A DNA stretch of 64,000 nucleotides, taken from contig NZ_PTRA01000004.1 of NCBI RefSeq assembly GCF_002943425.1, positions 124,001 through 188,000 on the forward strand, read 5' to 3'. Source of the DNA: Siphonobacter curvatus. GTDB lineage: Bacteria > Bacteroidota > Bacteroidia > Cytophagales > Spirosomataceae. Below are positions 18,893-27,339 of the stretch, in pieces (the stretch's first letter is position 1; the number at the start of each line of letters is the position of its first letter). Under the pieces are notes generated by a model that saw nothing but the letters and a program-made list of their open reading frames with translations, searched no databases and had not been told where the DNA came from. The position numbers and the translations under genes are program-made.

Positions 18893-20086
18893 ATGAAACT
18901 AAGAAGTACCCTCGATGAACAACGGTTCATTGTCCCATTGGAAACCATTGCTGCAACGAATGAAGGAGCCACTCAAGCCAATCAGGCTTTTGATGAGCGA
19001 ATGCGTGCGTTTCTAAATGAATGGATTGATCAGGGTACGGAATCAAGTAGGGGCGATGAAATAAGCCGGGAAGAGTTTGTTGAAAACGGAGCATTACGAA
19101 GCCTTTTCCAACACCGGGAAGATGCTTTGGAATGGTTGCTACAGGATGAGGTCATTGCCCGGCATTTGCTTCGTTCGGCCGGTGAAGTGCATTTTTCGCA
19201 GGATGCGTACGAACCCCTTTTATCCAGTTTCGAAAAACGATTATATAACCTAGCCGCTCACCGCGAGCATCGGGAAGTCTGTTTCCGCTATCATTCGATT
19301 AATCGGCAGGATGCTTACGGCAACACGATCGAACATACGCATGCGGGCGACGAAAATATTGGCTTGTACTTTGGTACCCGGCGGACGGATGCCATGGCTT
19401 TGCAATTACTGGCGGATCAGCTAAAACGGGAAGCCAGTGAACCCTCGGATTTGCCCATTCACGTCATTACGGAAGGGTACATGAGTGAGTCTCTGCAATT
19501 CATTAAAGAACAAACGGAAGCGTTGGCAGCGGCAGGTATCGAGCAAACGCAGTGTTTTCTCATCCAGCGGCGTCACGCGGCGGATGATCGGCACCTCGGA
19601 GCTGCTTTGTTGTTGATGAATCCGAAACAGCCGCACCTGCCCCAGCGAATCGTCTTTTGTGATACCCTGCGACCGGGTGCGTTGCCGCCCTGGTGGGATA
19701 AGTTTAAGCACAAAGTGGATGTTGCTTTCCCGCAACCGGAAGACACGATCCGGGCATCGGATCTGCTGGAGGATGGTTCGGTAACCTTGCAGCGATTACA
19801 CGATGGTGTACCCATTCGACACCAGGACATTGACTGCGGATTTTATACATTTTCGATAGTTCGGGCTTTAATTAAGCTCGCTCAACGAACCCCCGAATGC
19901 GTACTGATGGGAACTACTGCTGATTTAGTAACGGCGATGACGGGTTTGATGAAAGATTACTATCAGGAACCCGACCAGCCGAAAGATCCGGAAGTAGTAC
20001 GGAAGATCAACATCCTCAACCGCTGGAATCTGGGTCGTGAAGCCCTGAGCTTGATGAAAGATTCCTACGCAGTGGTTACTGCATAA
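18893..20086 (+). CDS. Putative Ulp1/SENP-like (clan CE) cysteine protease, otherwise unknown
   Basis: A 397-residue protein with no signal peptide or membrane segment. I recognise no full-length family. The middle to C-terminal part shows the ordered active-site pattern of the Ulp1/SENP (C48) and YopJ group: His234 in DDRHLGAALLL, Asp257 in IVFCDTLRPGALPPWW, Gln311, and Cys315 in QDIDCGFYTFSIVRAL. Spacings are His-Asp 23 and Asp-Cys 58, close to those of known clan CE enzymes, and DCGxY plus a D(S/T)L after the Asp strand match Ulp1 best. Residues 1-230 are helical, acidic and charged, perhaps a substrate-binding or autoinhibitory region. Such enzymes cleave ubiquitin-like proteins, or acetylate targets, mainly in eukaryotes and host-associated bacteria. 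It stands alone between two terminators. Function is inferred only from motifs. Confidence 0.6.
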   Translation: MKLRSTLDEQRFIVPLETIAATNEGATQANQAFDERMRAFLNEWIDQGTESSRGDEISREEFVENGALRSLFQHREDALEWLLQDEVIARHLLRSAGEVHFSQDAYEPLLSSFEKRLYNLAAHREHREVCFRYHSINRQDAYGNTIEHTHAGDENIGLYFGTRRTDAMALQLLADQLKREASEPSDLPIHVITEGYMSESLQFIKEQTEALAAAGIEQTQCFLIQRRHAADDRHLGAALLLMNPKQPHLPQRIVFCDTLRPGALPPWWDKFKHKVDVAFPQPEDTIRASDLLEDGSVTLQRLHDGVPIRHQDIDCGFYTFSIVRALIKLAQRTPECVLMGTTADLVTAMTGLMKDYYQEPDQPKDPEVVRKINILNRWNLGREALSLMKDSYAVVTA

Positions 20087-20128
20087 AAAAACGGCCGTTT
20101 CCCATACTTGGAAACGGCCGTTTTTTTA
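20085..20128. terminator. Bidirectional terminator shared by convergent genes
   Basis: A perfect 18-bp stem (20085-20102 with 20110-20127) contains CGGCCG flanked by A and T tracts, with a 7-nt loop. The A/T tracts serve both strands, so it ends the Ulp1-like gene on plus and the lipoprotein gene on minus. Confidence 0.93.
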
Positions 20129-20134
20129 TGCATA

Positions 20135-20596
20135 CTATTTTGTATTCGTCAGTACATAGCGATTGCCTTCGCCATCGGTTACTACCAGCGTAAGCGTTTT
20201 TCCTGCGGTTGTGGCGAGCTGGTTGCCGTTGGCACTAAGTACGTATCCACCACCCGAGCCTTCGGTCACGGCAAGGTTGTCTACCATCTGATTTAGAAAA
20301 TCGGAGTTATCGTCCGTATGCTGAATTTTAACAGCCATAGACACTTTCGAAGTGGCCTTACGCGTCAGCGTAATCGAGCCCTGCATGCCCGCCTCTTCTG
20401 CGGTATACTCGAGTTTACCATTGACGACAATTTTCTTGAATACATACTTACCCGCCACTTTTGTAGCCAGATCCGTTACGGGCTGCGGTTCGGGTTCAGG
20501 TTCCGGATCTTTTTCGGATTTCTTACAGGAACTAAGACTGGCGATCAATACAAATAGGACGAGAAGTGACTTACTGACGAAGGAAAAAGCATTCAT
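20135..20596 (-). CDS. Small secreted lipoprotein of unknown function
   Basis: About 153 residues from an ATG at 20596, giving a signal peptide and lipobox (ASLSSC, lipid Cys followed by KKSEKDPEPEPEPQP). The acidic-proline linker leads into a beta-rich domain (VAGKYVFKKIVVNGKLEYT, ITLTRKATSKVSM, TLTLVVTDGEGNRYVL) that looks like a lipocalin-like beta barrel. The longer frame from 20632 adds 12 residues before the signal and is rejected. Convergent with the Ulp1-like gene and sharing its terminator. No specific role can be assigned. Confidence 0.75.
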   Translation of the reverse strand: MNAFSFVSKSLLVLFVLIASLSSCKKSEKDPEPEPEPQPVTDLATKVAGKYVFKKIVVNGKLEYTAEEAGMQGSITLTRKATSKVSMAVKIQHTDDNSDFLNQMVDNLAVTEGSGGGYVLSANGNQLATTAGKTLTLVVTDGEGNRYVLTNTK

Positions 20597-20982
20597 AGAA
20601 TGAAAGGATTGAAGATTGATTGTCGGAAGCAAAGATGCCCTTCCGGCTTAACCTTGCGGTAGGCCAGCGTTCTTCAATTGCGGTGAGCGATGGTTTAACC
20701 GCAGAAAGGTGGTGTTGAATTGGGGGTATGAAGTTTAGGTATTGCCTTGGCCGTTTTAGAAGTTCGTTATTCACCTAGACTAGGTTTGTTCCCGCAGCCA
20801 CGGCTGTTCGATAGCCCCTGAGCCTTCCAGGCTGGACCCCTCCACGCCTAACCATTCCATGGGATGGCCCCCATGGAATGCACAAGGACTAAAAAAAACA
20901 GCTGTCTTCAAAGAACCTAGATCGGTCTGTCCAAGGCGAAAAACAACTTAAAAAATCATCTATATACTCGCCAGGACAAGCC
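20597..20982. other. Intergenic region containing mosaic palindromic repeat
   Basis: No gene is visible in the roughly 390 bp between the lipoprotein start and the sigma-54 control region. It holds the repeat copy described at 20822-20948. The part next to the lipoprotein probably carries that gene's promoter. Confidence 0.5.
20822..20948. repeat. Mosaic intergenic repeat, copy A
   Basis: Contains GCCTTCCAGGCTGGACC (20822-20838), a palindrome with arms CATTCCATGGG (20853-20863) and CCCATGGAATG (20870-20880), and CGGTCTGTCCAAGGCG (20933-20948). The first two are present in reverse orientation, and the third in the same orientation, in 33048-33203. Shared modules in different arrangements suggest a dispersed, rearranging repeat family. 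It lies upstream of the efflux operon. Confidence 0.65.
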
Positions 20983-21015
20983 GTGCGATTTAACACAACG
21001 CGTGCGGTATCGCAC
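20983..21015. promoter_or_regulatory. Dyad likely to be the enhancer (UAS) of the sigma-54 promoter
   Basis: GTGCGAT (20983-20989) and ATCGCAC (21009-21015) form an inverted repeat, with a further GTGCG at 21002-21006 pairing with CGCAC at 21011-21015. The centre lies about 97 bp upstream of the predicted start of transcription, the usual distance for binding of NtrC-type activators such as the one encoded at 27340. Confidence 0.55.
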
Positions 21016-21069
21016 ACTTTTAGGAGTTACTGGTTTTAGTAAGGTATTGAAATACAGTTGAATACGTTG

Positions 21070-21085
21070 TGGCACGCTTGTGGCA
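21070..21085 (+). promoter_or_regulatory. Sigma-54 (-24/-12) promoter of the efflux operon
   Basis: TGGCACGCTTGTGGCA matches the consensus TGGCACG-N4-TTGC at every position except one T, with the invariant GG and GC separated by the required 10 bp. Transcription would begin near 21096, giving a leader of about 36 nt to the ATG at 21132. The operon encodes a sigma-54-dependent activator, which supports the call. Confidence 0.75.
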
Positions 21086-21131
21086 TGTACTAAAGGGTAG
21101 TATCACTTCATTTTTCAACCTTTTAGTACCA

Positions 21132-22379
21132 ATGGATCGGGAAGTACAGGCAGAATACCGAACGCGACAACGCAACCGACGATGGCTGGTGGCCTCCGGC
21201 CTACTACTAGCTCTGATAGCAGGTATTTACGGCGTTCGAAGCACGCTGGAAAGCTCCATCGAAGGCTCGCGAATACGAACCGCTCCGGTGAGCGTCGGCG
21301 ACGTAGAAAATACGCTAACGGCTACGGGGGAAGTCATTCCGGCGTATGAACAAATCATGACCAGTCCCATTCGGGCGAGTATCAAACGGGTACTGCTCAC
21401 GACGGGTACGCCCGTCGAGCCGGGTAAGGCTATTTTGGAACTGGACAAATCGCTAACACAGATTGAATACGAGAAAATGCAGGATCAGTTGGAGCTAAAA
21501 CGCAACGGCATCGATCAGTTGCGAATGAAACTCAACAAGAACCTCTACGACGCCGAAATCAGCGATAAAATCAAGTCACTCAATATCAACAAGCTTCGGG
21601 CGGACATTGAAGATTCTCGTCGCTTGCAGAAAGTAGGGGGCGGTACCCGTGAAGACATCACCCGGGCGGAAAACGCCCTGAAAATTGCCGAACTCGAAAA
21701 GCAGCAGCTCGAAAACGATTTGACGTACAATCGGCAGTCGATGGGAGCCAGCTTGCGGGAAACCGAACTGGGGGCCCAAATCGAAAGCAAAAATCTCAAA
21801 GAGCTGGACCACAAATTAAAACGGGCGGACATCGTGGCCGACCGCAAGGGGGTCCTCACCTGGGTCAACGAAAATATTGGTTCATCCGTCAACGAAGGCG
21901 AAATGCTGGCGAAAGTGGCCGATCTGGGCAGTTTCCGGGTGGATGGTTCTTGTTCCGACATCTATGCCGATCAGGTGAAAGTCGGCTTGCCCGTCATCTT
22001 AAAAATAAACGATACGACGCTGCGGGGACAGATTACTCAGGTAAAACCCGCCATCAGCAATGGGATCGTCAAGTTTGTTATCCAGCTCGATAACGCCGAG
22101 AGTACGCTGCTACGGCCCAACATGAAAGTGGATGTATTTGTCGTCACCGATCGCAGTACGCGAACCCTGCGGGTGGCGAATGGCCCTGCATTCACGGGTA
22201 AACGCAAGCAGTACGTCTACGTGCGGGAAGGCAACAAAGCGTACCGACGGGAAGTAGAAATCGGACGCTCCAACTTCGATTTCGTGGAAATCAAAAGTGG
22301 ATTGAAGGAAGGCGATCGGGTCATTCTGACGGACTTAAATCAATATCAGCACCTGGAAGAAATCAGTATCAAGCCATGA
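21132..22379 (+). CDS. HlyD/MacA-type periplasmic adaptor subunit of an efflux pump
   Basis: About 415 residues. An N-terminal membrane anchor (about 21-37, WLVASGLLLALIAGIYGV) is followed by a periplasmic part: a lipoyl-like half (TLTATGEVIPAYEQIMTSPIRASI), a long alpha-helical hairpin rich in Lys, Glu and Leu (about 115-240), the second lipoyl half (IVADRKGVLTWVNENIGSSVNEGE) and a beta-barrel domain. It bridges the inner-membrane transporter and the TolC-like channel. I choose the ATG at 21132 because the earlier GTG at 21069 falls inside the predicted sigma-54 promoter. The stop overlaps the next start (ATGA), so translation is coupled. Confidence 0.88.
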   Translation: MDREVQAEYRTRQRNRRWLVASGLLLALIAGIYGVRSTLESSIEGSRIRTAPVSVGDVENTLTATGEVIPAYEQIMTSPIRASIKRVLLTTGTPVEPGKAILELDKSLTQIEYEKMQDQLELKRNGIDQLRMKLNKNLYDAEISDKIKSLNINKLRADIEDSRRLQKVGGGTREDITRAENALKIAELEKQQLENDLTYNRQSMGASLRETELGAQIESKNLKELDHKLKRADIVADRKGVLTWVNENIGSSVNEGEMLAKVADLGSFRVDGSCSDIYADQVKVGLPVILKINDTTLRGQITQVKPAISNGIVKFVIQLDNAESTLLRPNMKVDVFVVTDRSTRTLRVANGPAFTGKRKQYVYVREGNKAYRREVEIGRSNFDFVEIKSGLKEGDRVILTDLNQYQHLEEISIKP

Positions 22380-23824
22380 AAATCTACGCGTTTCTCCTGC
22401 TGATGCTGTGGAATGTTGGTACACTCTGGGCTCAGGAGTACAAACTTACGCTGGTCGAGGCCGTCGAGCAGGCCCGCAATCAGTCGATCGCCGCCAAACA
22501 GGCCATCACCCAGAAAAAGACCACGTACTGGCAATACCGCTCGTTTCTGGCGGATTATCGGCCCCAACTGAGTCTGGATGGTACGTTGCCCGGTTTCACC
22601 CGTTCGTATATTGAAGTCGTGCAACCCGACGGTACCATCGCCTTCCAGCCCGTATCTAACAATAATTCCCTACTGAGCCTGTCGCTAAGCCAGAGCATTG
22701 CCCCGACGGGCGGTACGCTGTACGTGCAAAATCAGTTGCAACGCTTCGACGACTTTGCCCGCGACAACACGCGGTACAATGGCGTTCCTTTTGAAATTGG
22801 CATTCGTCAACCCCTGTTTCGTTACAATGCCATGCGATGGGACCGCCGCATTCAGCCGCTAAAGTATCAGGAAGGTATGCAGCAGTACCTTTCGTCAATG
22901 GAAGAAGTAGCTCTACAGGCCTCGGGATATTATTTCGATCTGCTGGTGGCTCAGGTGAATTTACAGATTGCCGAGAAAAACCGTCAGAATAACGACACGC
23001 TCTATAAAATTGCCCAGCATAAACTGGAGTTGGGACGTATCTCGCAGAATGACCTGTTGCAATTACAGATGGGAGTACTGACGGCAGAGAAAGACTTGGC
23101 CTCGGCCCAGCAATCGGCTACGGTAGCTTCGCTGCAACTGAATCGGTACATCGGTTTTCGGAATGATCGCATGCCCGAACTGGAAATTCCAACGCAACTG
23201 CGGGAGTTTGTGGTGGAGCCGCAAAAGGCTATTGACGAAGCGTTCGCGAACCGGGCCGATGCCGTAGCTTTTAGTCGCCGCCTGCTGGAAGCCGAACGCG
23301 ATGTACAGCAGGCCGTGAAGGAGAATGGATTGAACGCCTCGCTGAACGCCACGTTCGGGTTGTCGAACCAGGGTAGTCAGCCGATGGATGTCTACCGTAA
23401 ACCGCAGGATCGGGAGTTCGTGGAGTTGCAGTTTACGCTGCCCATTCTGACCTGGGGACGAAATAAAGCTCGAACGGAGGTGGCTAAAGCGAACCGGGAG
23501 TTTGCCCAGCAGTCGGTAGACCAGGATAAGCTAACGTTCGAACAGCAGATTTTCACGCAGGTGACGCTCTTACAGATGCTCCAGAAACAGGTACGGCTTA
23601 CGCGGCTGGCCGACGAGATTGCGGCCAACCGCTACCAGATTGCTCAGGAGCGATTTATTTTAAGCAATTTGAGCGTAACGGATCTGGCCATTGCCACGCA
23701 GGAGAAGGACCGGGCCAAACGGGATTACATTCTGGCTCTGCGGGATTACTGGCAGTCATATTATAGCCTGCGGTTGCTGACGCTGTATGATTTTGAGCGG
23801 AGGGAGAAGATTCGGTATGAATAA
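22376..23824 (+). CDS. TolC-like outer-membrane efflux channel
   Basis: A 482-residue outer-membrane factor with a signal peptide (MKIYAFLLLMLWNVGTLWAQ). The two OEP repeats can be seen as paired long helices, with LTLVEAVEQARNQSIAAKQA starting the first and KAIDEAFANRADAVAFSRRLLEAERDVQQA the second; LGRISQNDLLQLQMGVLTAEKDLA is typical of the TolC coiled coil. Three copies would form the tunnel through periplasm and outer membrane. It overlaps the adaptor gene by 4 bp and is followed by the ATPase after 169 bp without an obvious terminator, so all are probably one transcript. Confidence 0.88.
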   Translation: MKIYAFLLLMLWNVGTLWAQEYKLTLVEAVEQARNQSIAAKQAITQKKTTYWQYRSFLADYRPQLSLDGTLPGFTRSYIEVVQPDGTIAFQPVSNNNSLLSLSLSQSIAPTGGTLYVQNQLQRFDDFARDNTRYNGVPFEIGIRQPLFRYNAMRWDRRIQPLKYQEGMQQYLSSMEEVALQASGYYFDLLVAQVNLQIAEKNRQNNDTLYKIAQHKLELGRISQNDLLQLQMGVLTAEKDLASAQQSATVASLQLNRYIGFRNDRMPELEIPTQLREFVVEPQKAIDEAFANRADAVAFSRRLLEAERDVQQAVKENGLNASLNATFGLSNQGSQPMDVYRKPQDREFVELQFTLPILTWGRNKARTEVAKANREFAQQSVDQDKLTFEQQIFTQVTLLQMLQKQVRLTRLADEIAANRYQIAQERFILSNLSVTDLAIATQEKDRAKRDYILALRDYWQSYYSLRLLTLYDFERREKIRYE

Positions 23825-23993
23825 TGTAGATCCGATTATTGATCTAGTCATACTAAGACGGCCCTCGTACTCATTGCTAGCTGACTCACGGGCGGGAGGT
23901 ATTTTCATCTCAAGCATTTATTGGCTCTTCTTTATTAAAAAATGAATTCAAAACATACGTATTAAAACATCAGTAATTAACCTGACAAACCTT

Positions 23994-24656
23994 ATGATCA
24001 AGTTACAGAACGTTGAGAAAGTGTACCGGACCAGCTCGGTGGAAACGCTGGCCCTGAATAATATTAACCTGACGGTGAACCGGGGCGAATTCGTGTCCAT
24101 CATGGGGCCTTCGGGTTGCGGCAAAAGTACGTTGTTGAACATTATGGGATTGCTCGACGAACCTTCCAGCGGACACATTGAAATTGACGGTAGCCGCGTC
24201 GAACGGTACCAGGACAAGGCTCTGGCCCAGTTACGGAATCAGAAGCTAGGTTTTATCTTCCAGAGCTTCCACCTGATTAATGATCTGTCGGTACTCGACA
24301 ATGTAGAGATTCCTTTGCTGTACCGGGATAGCACCGCGAAACAACGCCGCGAACTGGCTCAGCAGGCCTTGGAAAAAGTGGGCCTGAGCAACCGGATGAA
24401 ACACTTCCCCAAGCAACTTTCGGGTGGACAGAAACAACGCGTAGCCATTGCCCGGGCCATTGTCGGTCAACCCGAAATCATTCTGGCCGATGAGCCTACG
24501 GGAAACCTCGACAGTGCCATGGGCAACGAAATCCTTTCCATTCTGCAAAAACTCAATGAGGATGGAGCCACGATCGTCATGGTGACCCACGACGATGCTA
24601 TGGCCAAGCGTACCCACCGCCTCATTCGCCTCTTCGACGGTACCCAGGTACAGTAA
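23994..24656 (+). CDS. ABC transporter ATP-binding protein (MacB/LolD type)
   Basis: A 220-residue stand-alone ATPase. Walker A GPSGCGKST at 38-46, Q-loop in FIFQSFHLI, signature LSGGQKQR at 142-149, Walker B IILADEPTGNLDS with Asp166 and Glu167, and the H-loop in MVTHDD. The sequence is typical of the MacB/LolD/FtsE branch that powers periplasm-facing mechanotransmission rather than transport across the inner membrane. It works with the two permeases that follow. Confidence 0.93.
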   Translation: MIKLQNVEKVYRTSSVETLALNNINLTVNRGEFVSIMGPSGCGKSTLLNIMGLLDEPSSGHIEIDGSRVERYQDKALAQLRNQKLGFIFQSFHLINDLSVLDNVEIPLLYRDSTAKQRRELAQQALEKVGLSNRMKHFPKQLSGGQKQRVAIARAIVGQPEIILADEPTGNLDSAMGNEILSILQKLNEDGATIVMVTHDDAMAKRTHRLIRLFDGTQVQ

Positions 24657-24694
24657 GTACGAACCTTTTTGTCACGACTGATCGAATTGATCCT

Positions 24695-25942
24695 ATGCTA
24701 CTGAATTACATCAAAATAGCCTGGAAAGTGCTGCTCCGGCACCCTTTCTATACCTTCATTACGCTGTTTGGCATCAGTGTTACGTTGACCGTACTAATGG
24801 TGATTACGTCTTTTATGGATCACTTGCTGGGCTCGCACTATCCGGAGAACAAACGCTACCGGTCCCTGTACGTCACTATGCTGACCCAGACCGATTCATC
24901 CCGGAATAGTCGCAGTCAAGGACCGCCTAGCTTTCGATTTATCAATACGTATGTCAAAACCCTGCAAACGCCCGAGCGGGTAGGCATTTCATCCCAGTTT
25001 AGCTTTGCAAACGCGTACGTTAATGGGAAACGTATCAAGCTCAATACGAAATACACGGATGCCGATTTCTGGCGGGTGACGGACTTTGAATTTCTGGAAG
25101 GAAAACCCTTCAGTGAGCCACAAATCAAAGGGGGCGACCGCGTCGCCGTCATTACGGATAAGTTACGCAAAGAGTATTTCGAAGACGATGGCAAATCCAC
25201 CGTTGGTCGGGATATTGAAATTGAAGGACTGCGGTATCGGGTAATGGGTGTGGTAAAGGGCAGTCCGGTTACGCGACTGTATACCTATGCCGATGTTTAT
25301 TTCCCGTATACGGCTCCTAAAAGCAATTACGAAAAGGGACAAATGCGGGGCAATTTCGTAGGGATCATTCTCGCTAAAACCCCCGCCGATCGTCAGGCGA
25401 TTCAGTCAGAATTTGATCAGGTCATCGGTCGACTTCCCGCTTCCGGTGAAGAATCCAGCTTTCATTATAGTCAGTTTGTGGTCAAAGCAGATACCTACAT
25501 CAATCAGTTTCTGACACCCTTTTTTGGCACGGATGACAGTAAGAAGGTCTTCTTTTACAGCATCGTCGGTGTTATCGTACTGATGTTCATGTCTTTACCG
25601 GCTATTAATCTGGTGAATGTCAACGTTAGTCGCATTCTGGAACGAGCCTCGGAGATTGGCGTACGGAAAGCCTTCGGAGCACCGGCCCGCACATTGCTAT
25701 GGCAGTTTATTATCGAAAACATCTTCATCACTTTTCTGGGTGGTGTACTGGCTCTGATCTTTTCCTATGGAATTATCCAGCTGATCAATCAGAGTGGCTG
25801 GATTGCCTATGCCGACCTGACGATTAACGTTACCGTATTTCTCGTCAGCATGGGTGTATGTCTGGTATTTGGACTGCTTTCGGGCGTGTTACCCGCCTTC
25901 CGCATGTCGAAACTAAATATTGTAGATGCTCTCAAATCATAA
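24695..25942 (+). CDS. MacB/FtsX-like ABC permease, first copy
   Basis: A 415-residue inner-membrane permease. One membrane helix near the N-terminus (about 17-40), a periplasmic MacB_PCD domain of about 230 residues, and three C-terminal helices within an FtsX domain; the motif RILERASEIGVRKAFGAPARTLLWQF is characteristic. It lacks a fused ATPase, using the one encoded 38 bp upstream. It differs clearly from the following paralogue, so the two probably form a heterodimer. Confidence 0.9.
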   Translation: MLLNYIKIAWKVLLRHPFYTFITLFGISVTLTVLMVITSFMDHLLGSHYPENKRYRSLYVTMLTQTDSSRNSRSQGPPSFRFINTYVKTLQTPERVGISSQFSFANAYVNGKRIKLNTKYTDADFWRVTDFEFLEGKPFSEPQIKGGDRVAVITDKLRKEYFEDDGKSTVGRDIEIEGLRYRVMGVVKGSPVTRLYTYADVYFPYTAPKSNYEKGQMRGNFVGIILAKTPADRQAIQSEFDQVIGRLPASGEESSFHYSQFVVKADTYINQFLTPFFGTDDSKKVFFYSIVGVIVLMFMSLPAINLVNVNVSRILERASEIGVRKAFGAPARTLLWQFIIENIFITFLGGVLALIFSYGIIQLINQSGWIAYADLTINVTVFLVSMGVCLVFGLLSGVLPAFRMSKLNIVDALKS

Positions 25943-25990
25943 ATCCTCAGGTGTACGCTAACGACGATTCACCTTAAAACATATCCTTCC

Positions 25991-27154
25991 ATGCTTCGCC
26001 ATTTTTTTACCCTGATCTGGAATAAACGGAGAACGCACGCACTGTTGATCATCGAAATCTGGGCTTCGTTCCTGGTGCTCTTTGGCGTGCTGACCTTCCT
26101 GATTTCCAATTTCCGCAACTACCGCGAGCCCATCGGCTTTTCCTACGAAAACGTATGGGTGCTTGAACTGAACAACAACGAGGACACCACGAATATTGGC
26201 GACAAAGTACAAGCCATTATGCAACGCATTCGCTCCTACCCGGAAGTGGAAAGTGCTTCCCGCATGAGTTCCAACACGCCGTTCAGCATGAGTAATATGA
26301 ACAATGGGATCACCTATAATAATGTCCATACCATGGCCGAGTTTTACCGCTCAGACGAGGCACTGGCTCAAACCCTGGACCTAAAACTGGTGGCGGGCCG
26401 CTGGTTCGGTCCCCAGGATCGGGCTGCTCAGTACACCCCCCTGGTGATTAACCGAAAATTTCAGGAAAAGCTTTTTCCGAACGAAAATCCGATTGGTAAG
26501 GTGATTAAACAGGATGACAAACACGCCTGGAAGGTGATCGGAATGGTCGACCATTTCAAAGGAAAAGGTGAATTTACGGGAAATACCCCCGCCGTATTTG
26601 AGTCGCTTATGAATACGGATTGGGATAAGAATATCTTGATTAAAACGCGTCCCGGCACGGATGCCAACTTCGAAGCCCGGCTTGTGAAAGACGTACTGGG
26701 GGTCGGTCAGGGCTGGGGGGCGGAAGTTACATACCTCACTGAATCGCGTAAAAACCAGCACAACCTAACCTTGGTACCCGTCATCGTTTTTGTCATCATC
26801 AGTACTTTTCTGCTGATTAATGTAGGATTGGGCCTGTTCGGTATTCTAAATTTGAACATTGCCCGTCGGAAAAGCGAAATTGGCCTGCGTCGAGCCATGG
26901 GTGCTACGGAGAAAACCGTATCCATGCAATTTCTGGGAGAAATCTGGGTACTGGCAACGTTTAGTTTGCTTCTGGGCTTACTCTTTGCGGTACAGTTTCC
27001 GCTACTCAATGTCTTCGATATGGATGCCAATATTTACGTGCTGGCCATTATGGCTGCGGTAGGTGTTATTTATTTGCTCGTTACGCTGTGTGCCTGGTAC
27101 CCGAGTCGTCAGGCGTCGCTAGTGCAACCGGCGGTGGCGTTGCATGAAGAGTAG
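25991..27154 (+). CDS. MacB/FtsX-like ABC permease, second copy
   Basis: A 387-residue paralogue of the preceding permease with the same layout: N-terminal helix (about 17-38), periplasmic MacB_PCD domain, and three C-terminal helices with the FtsX motif IARRKSEIGLRRAMGATEKTVSMQF. It begins 48 bp after the first permease. It is the last transport gene before the regulatory pair. The exported substrate (drug, lipid, peptide or metal-chelating compound) cannot be read from sequence. Confidence 0.9.
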   Translation: MLRHFFTLIWNKRRTHALLIIEIWASFLVLFGVLTFLISNFRNYREPIGFSYENVWVLELNNNEDTTNIGDKVQAIMQRIRSYPEVESASRMSSNTPFSMSNMNNGITYNNVHTMAEFYRSDEALAQTLDLKLVAGRWFGPQDRAAQYTPLVINRKFQEKLFPNENPIGKVIKQDDKHAWKVIGMVDHFKGKGEFTGNTPAVFESLMNTDWDKNILIKTRPGTDANFEARLVKDVLGVGQGWGAEVTYLTESRKNQHNLTLVPVIVFVIISTFLLINVGLGLFGILNLNIARRKSEIGLRRAMGATEKTVSMQFLGEIWVLATFSLLLGLLFAVQFPLLNVFDMDANIYVLAIMAAVGVIYLLVTLCAWYPSRQASLVQPAVALHEE

Positions 27155-27157
27155 AGG

Positions 27158-27335
27158 TGGTTTGTCGTGGATGGTTGTACGTTAGGCGTTGATTAGTGGG
27201 ATCAGGTTTGAACCATCCGTCAATCGCTTCGATGCGTGAATCAAACCTGGGCATAAATTCATTCGCTTTTCAGACAACACTAAAGCCTTACAACCAGCAT
27301 CCACTATCAACCAAAAACCATCCACGAACCACTAA
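27158..27335. repeat. Nested inverted repeats in front of the response regulator
   Basis: The outer arms CGTGGATGGTT (27166-27176) and AACCATCCACG (27316-27326) are exact, and similarity extends into GTGGTT on both sides with a 3-bp gap. The inner arms are AGGTTTGA (27204-27211) and TCAAACCT (27241-27248). The whole is about 178 bp and fills the gap between the permease and regulator genes. It may be a MITE-like insertion or a structured leader. Confidence 0.45.
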
Positions 27336-27339
27336 AATC

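Noticed and set aside
21069-21131. GTG start for the adaptor gene at 21069
   Set aside because: It lies inside the predicted sigma-54 promoter and would precede the transcript start.
27166-27326. Insertion sequence between permease and regulator
   Set aside because: There is no transposase and too little room; only a small non-coding element or structured leader could fit.
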